The notes under the pieces were generated by a model that made no database searches, was not told where the DNA came from, and saw only the letters and a program-made list of their open reading frames with translations. 64,000 nt of DNA from Syntrophales bacterium (GTDB lineage Bacteria > Desulfobacterota > Syntrophia > Syntrophales > UBA2210), in assembly GCA_023228425.1 (NCBI GenBank), contig JALOBE010000006.1, positions 43,501 to 107,500 of the forward strand. The letters run 5' to 3'. Of this stretch, positions 59,031-64,000 are shown piece after piece; the first letter of the stretch is position 1; each line of letters opens with the position of its first letter. The translations under genes and the position numbers were made by a program.

Positions 59031-59633
59031 TCAGTAGACAAAGTCCTGGCGTGCCCAGTCGGTTTCAAAGTACCACAGGGAGAAGAACAGCATGGTGGTT
59101 CTTACGTCCTGCGGCAGCGCCGCTTTGTCGAGTCTCGCCCTGACCCTCACGTAGTAGGGTTGGCCGCGCACCAGCCTGTCCAGTCGGACTATGGGCAGAC
59201 CGCTCACGTCAGCCATGGCCCGCTGGGCCCTGATCATTTCCAGTTCCGGGAACTGGCGGGGTTCTCCGGGCAGGTATGAATGGGAGAGATAGAACGTTTT
59301 CTTGATGCTGTCGTATTTCAGGGAGTGCCGGACCTCTATGGTTGTCTCTTTTCGGTCGTACCGGATGCCCCGGTGCTGATACAGTTCGATGGTAAATATA
59401 AAGGTCGTCGTTATGCCGGCGAGAACGGCCTCCTCCATCGCCGACGTAAAGGTGTTGCTTACCCTGAAGTACAGCAGGACCTCGTCTTCAGTGTTGGTGA
59501 CAAAGAGATCCCTGATGGCGGCATCCCGGGCGCCGGCCTGTCCGGGCGCCATGAGTGACAAGGTCACAACCGCCAGTAGGAGCATGGGGAAAACCTGCCT
59601 GATGAGGGGAGCCGGACCGTGTTGGCGAACCAT
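59031..59633 (-). CDS. DUF4390 family exported protein
   Basis: The 200-residue protein has an N-terminal signal segment (MLLLAVVTLSLMAPGQAGA), then a beta-rich domain with DLFVTNTEDEVLLYFRVSNTFT and a C-terminal YYVRVRARLDKAALP block, matching DUF4390. It is commonly encoded just upstream of ntrYX, as here, and may help deliver the envelope signal to NtrY. That role is inferred from position only. Confidence 0.85.
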   Translation of the reverse strand: MVRQHGPAPLIRQVFPMLLLAVVTLSLMAPGQAGARDAAIRDLFVTNTEDEVLLYFRVSNTFTSAMEEAVLAGITTTFIFTIELYQHRGIRYDRKETTIEVRHSLKYDSIKKTFYLSHSYLPGEPRQFPELEMIRAQRAMADVSGLPIVRLDRLVRGQPYYVRVRARLDKAALPQDVRTTMLFFSLWYFETDWARQDFVY

Positions 59634-59774
59634 GGGTGCTCTCTTTTGTAAGCGTCATTCCGGTCGGTCATTTGGCGGGCATATCCGTCACGGACTCCGC
59701 CGGATAAAAGCCTGTCCGAATTCCTTACGGAATCCGTAATTTTAAGAGAGGGGCTTTAAAAAAGCAAGAATTAT

Positions 59775-60686
59775 TTAGACTTGGAGAGAAACAGCAGCCA
59801 TTTCGTCGTCGTCGCGGAAGGCTTCGACGGGGGAGGAGAGGGGGAGCCCGGGTTCCCAGCAGTCAGGACGCCTGAGAAGCTCCCGAAGAAGCAAGTTGTT
59901 AAGCTTGTGGCCGGACCGGTGGGCCGTGATGTGCCCCCGAATCGGTACGCCCAGGAGCGACAGGTCTCCTATGATGTCAAGTATTTTGTGTTTGACGAAT
60001 TCATCGGGGAAACGAAGCCCTTCCTTGTTGATCACTTTCGTTCCGTTGAGAACGATGGCGTTTTTGAGGGAACCTCCAAGGGCCAGGCCCTTTGCCTGGA
60101 GGTATTCAACTTCGTGGAGAAATCCGAAGGTCCTGGCGGGAGCGATCGTTTCTTCATATGTTTTCAGGGAGAACACGATGTGGTGCGACTGTCTCCCCAC
60201 GGCGGGATGATTGAAATCGATATGGCAGGTAATTTCAAAATGGGGGGAGGGCTGTATTGACACACTGCCCGTTCCATCCGTCACCGACAGCGGTTTCTTG
60301 ATGATGATGAACTGCTTCTGTTTCCCCTGTTCTTCGATGCCCCCGTCCTTCAGGAAAGACATGAACGGCGCCGCGCTCCCGTCCATGATGGGTATTTCAA
60401 AAGAATCCGTTTCGACGACGGCGTTGTCGATACCCAGGCCATACAGGGCGGAGAGCAGGTGTTCAACCGTCGACACCCGGATTCCGTTAAGCCCCAGCGT
60501 TGTTGCCAGTGTCGTTTCAGAGACATTCGAGGGTGTTGCCTTGATGCGGTTGTCCTTCCTCAGGTCCGTTCTTAAGAAAACGATACCTGTATCGACATCG
60601 GCGGGTCTGACCTTCATCCGTACCTTTCTTCCGGAATGAAGCCCGACGCTTCTGCAGGTTATGTCCCGGGCAACTGTTTTTTGCAT
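59775..60686 (-). CDS. lpxC: UDP-3-O-acyl-N-acetylglucosamine deacetylase LpxC
   Basis: LpxC is the zinc enzyme that commits carbon to lipid A. The 303-residue protein has the zinc ligands His76 (STVEHLLSAL), His233 and Asp237 (HKILDIIGDL), and the catalytic His260 (HRSGHKLNN), with Glu75 as the general base. The ATG at 60686 gives the standard N-terminus (QKTVARDITCRSVGLHSG). A GTG at 60737 adds unconserved residues. lpxA and lpxD lie about 58 kb away, so lipid A genes are split. Confidence 0.96.
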   Translation of the reverse strand: MQKTVARDITCRSVGLHSGRKVRMKVRPADVDTGIVFLRTDLRKDNRIKATPSNVSETTLATTLGLNGIRVSTVEHLLSALYGLGIDNAVVETDSFEIPIMDGSAAPFMSFLKDGGIEEQGKQKQFIIIKKPLSVTDGTGSVSIQPSPHFEITCHIDFNHPAVGRQSHHIVFSLKTYEETIAPARTFGFLHEVEYLQAKGLALGGSLKNAIVLNGTKVINKEGLRFPDEFVKHKILDIIGDLSLLGVPIRGHITAHRSGHKLNNLLLRELLRRPDCWEPGLPLSSPVEAFRDDDEMAAVSLQV

Positions 60687-60873
60687 CCGACGAAGTACTC
60701 CTCCCGTGCTGTTCTGTCTGTTGCTGGTTGTGTTCACTACTTAATGCAACTATGATGCCACAGCCCGTTTGCTTCTAACTGACTGATATTACATGAATGC
60801 TGCCGGGACGTGCCGGCAGGCCCTGTGTCGTCTTCAGGGGGTTTCTCCGGTGAAATGTGTCGAAAAGACCACA

Positions 60874-61443
60874 TCACGGCCCGGTCTTTGCCTTCGATTC
60901 CCTCCGGCGCGCGCGTTCCTGAAGATACCGTTCCTTCTCGCTGTACAGGCAGCCGCAGTACCGCTGGCGGTACATGCCCATCTTCCGGGAAAGGGACACG
61001 CCCTCTCTCCATCCTTCCCTGAAATCGTGACAGGCCAGACACAGGCCCTCTTTCCTTGCGCAGCCCTCGGCTATGTCTTTCATAAGATCGTGATCCTGGT
61101 ACACGCTGTAAAACAGGGTTGAGGTGAAGCCTTCAAAACCTTCCCGGCGAGCCGTTCGGGCGGTCCGGCTCATGCGCAGGTGGTAGCAGGCACCGCACCG
61201 GTTGTGTTCCCTGAAGGTAACGGCCCTCATGAAGGCTTCCGGATCATATTCATCAGCCCGGATCAGGGGCATTCCTTCCTGTTCGGCGTATTCGATGAGC
61301 GTATCCAGGCGTTTCAGGTACTCCTGGAGAGGATGAATGTTTGGGTTGTCAAAGTAACCCGTTACCTGGTGCCCGTCCAGTCGCAGTTTCCGGAGGGGAT
61401 ATATGGCGCAGGGAGCGCAGCATATGTGAAGCAGTATCTTCAT
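60874..61443 (-). CDS. queH: Epoxyqueuosine reductase QueH
   Basis: QueH carries out the last step of queuosine synthesis in tRNA and replaces QueG in many anaerobes. The 189-residue protein has LLHICCAPCAIYP at the start (Cys8, Cys9, Cys12), YFDNPNIHP, EHNRCGACYHLRM, LCLACHDFREG and RYCGCLYS, the Cys motifs that hold the iron-sulfur and iron centres of the DUF208/QueH family. It lies 27 bases after ruvB. The basic C-terminus is not conserved. Confidence 0.95.
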   Translation of the reverse strand: MKILLHICCAPCAIYPLRKLRLDGHQVTGYFDNPNIHPLQEYLKRLDTLIEYAEQEGMPLIRADEYDPEAFMRAVTFREHNRCGACYHLRMSRTARTARREGFEGFTSTLFYSVYQDHDLMKDIAEGCARKEGLCLACHDFREGWREGVSLSRKMGMYRQRYCGCLYSEKERYLQERARRRESKAKTGP

Positions 61444-61470
61444 GGGGTTTTGCGGGTGTCTTCCCGGGGG

Positions 61471-62514
61471 TCACAACAGTTGTTCCTGGGGATCCCGGGT
61501 CTTCCAGACCCGGCCGAAATGCTCATAGGCGGTCCTGGTGGCCACCCTGCCCCGGGCGGTTCGGTGCAGATATCCCTCCTGGATCAGAAAGGGCTCGTAA
61601 ACGTCTTCGATGGTGTTTTTTTCCTCACCGATGGCGGCGGCGAGGCTGTCGATGCCCACGGGGCCGCCGCTGAACTTGTCGATGACCGTGAGAAGTATGG
61701 TACGATCCATAAGATCGAAGCCGCGGTGATCCACTTCCAGCATTCGCAGGGCTTCCCTGGCCACAGTTTCCGTGATGACCCCGTCAGCCCTGACCTGGGC
61801 AAAATCACGGACCCTGCGGAGCAGACGGTTCGCAATTCGTGGGGTTCCCCGGGATCGTCTGGCGATTTCCCGCGCGCCTGAAGGATCCGTCTCGATTGAA
61901 AGGATGTGGGATGACCGGGCGATGATGGTCGCGAGATCATCTTCTGTGTAGAATTGAAGCCTGAAGGTCATGCCGAAGCGGTCCCTCAGGGGGGAGGTGA
62001 GGAGACCTGCCCGGGTGGTGGCTCCCACCAGTGTGAACCGGGGAACGTCGAGTTTCACCGAGCGTGCCGAGGGACCCTGGCCGATGAGGATGTCGATGTA
62101 GTAATCCTCCATGGCGGGGTAGAGCACCTCTTCGACCACGTGGGAGAGCCGGTGAATTTCATCGATAAACAGGATATCATGGGAGTTCAGGTTGGTGAGC
62201 ATGGCCGCCAGGTCTCCCGGGCGTTCGATGACGGGACCGGAGGTAACCTTGATGTCAACAGCCATCTCTTTTCCCATGATGTGTGCCAGAGTGGTTTTCC
62301 CGAGCCCCGGCGGTCCGTAGAGCAGGACGTGGTCGAGGGCTTCGCCCCGTCCCCGCGCCGCCTCGATAAATATTGAAAGGTTCTCCTTTACTGTGGCCTG
62401 GCCGATGTATTCATTCAACAACCGGGGGCGGATCGTGTGTTCAAAGCCCTCTTCACCTGATGAGGGCAGGGGGGTGACAATGGTTCTTTCCATGGAAGGG
62501 GCGCCTTCATTCAT
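61471..62514 (-). CDS. ruvB: Holliday junction helicase RuvB
   Basis: RuvB is the AAA+ motor of branch migration. The 347-residue protein has IRPRLLNEYIGQ, Walker A GPPGLGKTT (67-75), Walker B ILFIDEIHRL, the sensor region GATTRAGLLTSPLRDRFG and a C-terminal winged helix (GYLHRTARGRVAT). The ATG at 62514 overlaps the ruvA stop by four bases; a second ATG seven codons in is possible. Confidence 0.98.
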   Translation of the reverse strand: MNEGAPSMERTIVTPLPSSGEEGFEHTIRPRLLNEYIGQATVKENLSIFIEAARGRGEALDHVLLYGPPGLGKTTLAHIMGKEMAVDIKVTSGPVIERPGDLAAMLTNLNSHDILFIDEIHRLSHVVEEVLYPAMEDYYIDILIGQGPSARSVKLDVPRFTLVGATTRAGLLTSPLRDRFGMTFRLQFYTEDDLATIIARSSHILSIETDPSGAREIARRSRGTPRIANRLLRRVRDFAQVRADGVITETVAREALRMLEVDHRGFDLMDRTILLTVIDKFSGGPVGIDSLAAAIGEEKNTIEDVYEPFLIQEGYLHRTARGRVATRTAYEHFGRVWKTRDPQEQLL

Positions 62515-63104
62515 TTCGATAACACTTTCAGTGATTCTGTTAAGATCACTTCAAGGGAAACCTGATCCTTGCACTCTTTGGAAGCCCGGTCAATGGCTTT
62601 TTTGGCGATGCTTTCCTTGTAGCCCAGGTTCATCAGGGCCGAAAGGGCGTCCTCCATGAGGGATTCCTCCTCCGAACGGTGTCTTTCGGTATCGATACCG
62701 GAGGCCACCAGTTTTTCCCTGAGCTCGAATATGAGCCGCTCCGCCATTTTCCGCCCGATGCCGGGTATGGTCACGAGCCTGCCCATGTCTTCGGCCATGA
62801 TGGCCCCGGTGAGTTCATCGGGGGTTATGCCGGAGAGTATGTTGAGAGCCAGCCGGGGGCCGATGCCGCTCACGGTGATCATGCGCTGAAAAATCGCTTT
62901 TTCGTCCGCCGAATGGAATCCGAAGAGGCTGATCGAGTCCTCCCGGACGTGGGTGTGGATGGCCAGGGAAACGGTTGTTCCCACCTCGGGCAGCAGGTAG
63001 AAGGTGCTCAGGGGGACAAAGACGTGGTATCCGATGCCCTGGACGTCGACGATAACATGCCGGGTCGATTTGTAGGACAGTACACCTCGCAGTGCCGCTA
63101 TCAT
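62511..63104 (-). CDS. ruvA: Holliday junction complex subunit RuvA
   Basis: RuvA binds four-way junctions and loads RuvB. The 197-residue protein has the N-terminal OB fold (MIAALRGVLSYK), two helix-hairpin-helix motifs (ITVSGIGPRLALNIL and LVTIPGIGRKMAERLI) and a C-terminal RuvB-binding domain (about 150-197). Its ATG follows the ruvC stop with no gap. Confidence 0.97.
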   Translation of the reverse strand: MIAALRGVLSYKSTRHVIVDVQGIGYHVFVPLSTFYLLPEVGTTVSLAIHTHVREDSISLFGFHSADEKAIFQRMITVSGIGPRLALNILSGITPDELTGAIMAEDMGRLVTIPGIGRKMAERLIFELREKLVASGIDTERHRSEEESLMEDALSALMNLGYKESIAKKAIDRASKECKDQVSLEVILTESLKVLSK

Positions 63105-63584
63105 TTATGTCTGATCCTTTCTCATTGAATGGGCGTGGCATATCGCCATGGCCAGGGCGTCCGAAGCGTCCGGCGGGGGAGGTGAGTCCAGTCCGAGGAG
63201 GCGTGTCACCATCTGCTGAACCTGGTGTTTTTCCGCCCGCCCGTAGCCGACGACGGCCTGCTTGATTTCCAGGGGACTGTATTCGTAAACGGGAAGACCG
63301 TTCAGGGGTCCTACCAGCAGGGCAATACCCCGGAGGTGACCCTGCCTGATCAGGCTCTTGACGTTTTTCCCGTAAAAAATGGTCTCTATAACCAGGGCGT
63401 CCGGCTGGTGTGCTGAAACCAGGGCCATGAGACTTTCAAAGACATCGTTCAGCGCGACCGAGAGGATTTTTTTGTGGGGCGGTTTGATTTCTCCATGACC
63501 GATGTGAGTCAGTCCTGCCGGCGTCTTCTCCAGGATACCGTATCCCGTGACCCGCGTACCCGGGTCTATGCCGAGAATAACCAT
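63105..63584 (-). CDS. ruvC: Holliday junction resolvase RuvC
   Basis: RuvC cuts Holliday junctions. The 159-residue protein has the four acidic catalytic residues: Asp7 (GIDPGT), Glu67 (VIETIFYGKN), and Asp139 and Asp142 (PDASDALA). It is the first of ruvCAB and lies 47 bases after yebC, the usual order. Confidence 0.97.
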   Translation of the reverse strand: MVILGIDPGTRVTGYGILEKTPAGLTHIGHGEIKPPHKKILSVALNDVFESLMALVSAHQPDALVIETIFYGKNVKSLIRQGHLRGIALLVGPLNGLPVYEYSPLEIKQAVVGYGRAEKHQVQQMVTRLLGLDSPPPPDASDALAMAICHAHSMRKDQT

Positions 63585-63631
63585 CCTGCCGGTCCTTTCT
63601 TTCGGGTTCTTTGCGGCGCTCTAAGAACCGG

Positions 63632-64000
63632 TCAACTTAACCGTTCCATCACGTCATCAGGAATATCAAAGTTGGCGTAGATATGCTGAACGTCATCGTT
63701 GTCTTCCATTCTTTCCAGAAGCTTGAGCATCTGGCCCGCTTTCTGCTCATCCAGGGGAACCGTTGTCTGGGGTATCATGGCTATCTCGGCTGTGAGACAG
63801 GCTATGTCCGCCGCGTCGAGGGCCCCCTTCACCTCCTCGAAGTCCTCCGGCGCGGTAACGACTTCGAACTCATCTCCCTGGTCCCTCACATCCTCGGCAC
63901 CGGCTTCCAGGACGATTTCCATGAGAGTGTCTTCACCAGCCGCCTCCTTTGAGACGATGATGCTTCCTTTTCTGTCGAACATCCAGGACACACAGCCGTT
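63632..64000 (-). CDS. yebC: YebC/PmpR family protein, N-terminus cut by window edge
   Basis: The last 122 residues of a YebC family protein are present: NGCVSWMFDRKGSI at the edge, GAEDVRDQGDEFEVVTAPEDFEEV, MIPQTTVPLD and LLERMEDNDDVQHIYANFDI near the end. The family acts as regulator or as a ribosome helper at proline stretches. The gene upstream of ruvC is the common arrangement. The start lies outside the window. Confidence 0.95.
   Translation of the reverse strand, partial: NGCVSWMFDRKGSIIVSKEAAGEDTLMEIVLEAGAEDVRDQGDEFEVVTAPEDFEEVKGALDAADIACLTAEIAMIPQTTVPLDEQKAGQMLKLLERMEDNDDVQHIYANFDIPDDVMERLS

Overview
The window is a GC-rich bacterial chromosome segment, densely packed with genes on both strands. 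It most resembles an anaerobic Desulfobacterota (deltaproteobacterial) genome of the syntrophic type such as Syntrophales. This rests on gene content, not on a marker tree. A Gram-negative envelope is shown by lpxA, lpxD, lpxC, bamA, an OmpH/Skp chaperone, LolCD-type transport and heptose kinase. Anaerobic energy metabolism is shown by a four-subunit 2-oxoacid:ferredoxin oxidoreductase, AMP-forming acetyl-CoA synthetase, EtfBA with a membrane HdrD-like partner, and a V-type ATPase. DUF4416, DUF4390, DUF3568 and NtrYX proteins fit the same group.

Layout. 1-9556 (minus): lysS, lolC/E, lolD, bamA, skp, lpxD, lpxA and a Gfo/Idh/MocA oxidoreductase cut by the window edge; fabZ is absent from its usual place between lpxD and lpxA. 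9885-17964 (plus): heptose kinase, DUF4416, yicC, a lone PTS EIID-like gene, HPr, enzyme I and a large PlsB. 18018-19304 (minus): enolase. 19585-28853 (minus): a V-type ATPase operon read I-K-E-C-F-A-B-D, then a DUF61/UPF0216-like protein and a coiled-coil stalk subunit. 29316-30598 (plus): a TtcA-like enzyme and smpB. 30599-31128: decayed DNA with a tRNA-like fragment. 31129-34099 (minus): porG-D-A-B behind a probable attenuator. 34354-36051 (minus): hflX. 36334-43129 (plus): acs, etfB, etfA, the ETF:quinone oxidoreductase and a flavodoxin-like protein. 43193-43530: an unusual repeat cluster. 43701-53925 (plus): fmt, DUF3047, rsmB, an MBL-fold hydrolase, a purC remnant, dnaJ, carB and purF. 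53907-54836 (minus): M23 peptidase. 55012-55413 (plus): DUF3568 lipoprotein. 55420-64000 (minus): the end of yebC, ruvC, ruvA, ruvB, queH, lpxC, DUF4390, ntrY and ntrX.

How the parts fit (inference). Acyl-CoA electrons would pass through EtfBA to the membrane Fe-S/cytochrome b protein and the quinone pool. Por and Acs connect acetyl-CoA with pyruvate and acetate. The V-ATPase rotor carries the residues known to bind sodium, so it probably couples ATP to a sodium gradient.

The observations most worth following are a leader-peptide attenuator ahead of porGDAB, a probable AUA start codon in hflX, the archaeal-type DUF61 protein inside the V-ATPase operon, the doubly disrupted purC, and the repeat cluster before fmt. 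No CRISPR array, intact insertion sequence, rRNA or intact tRNA gene was seen.
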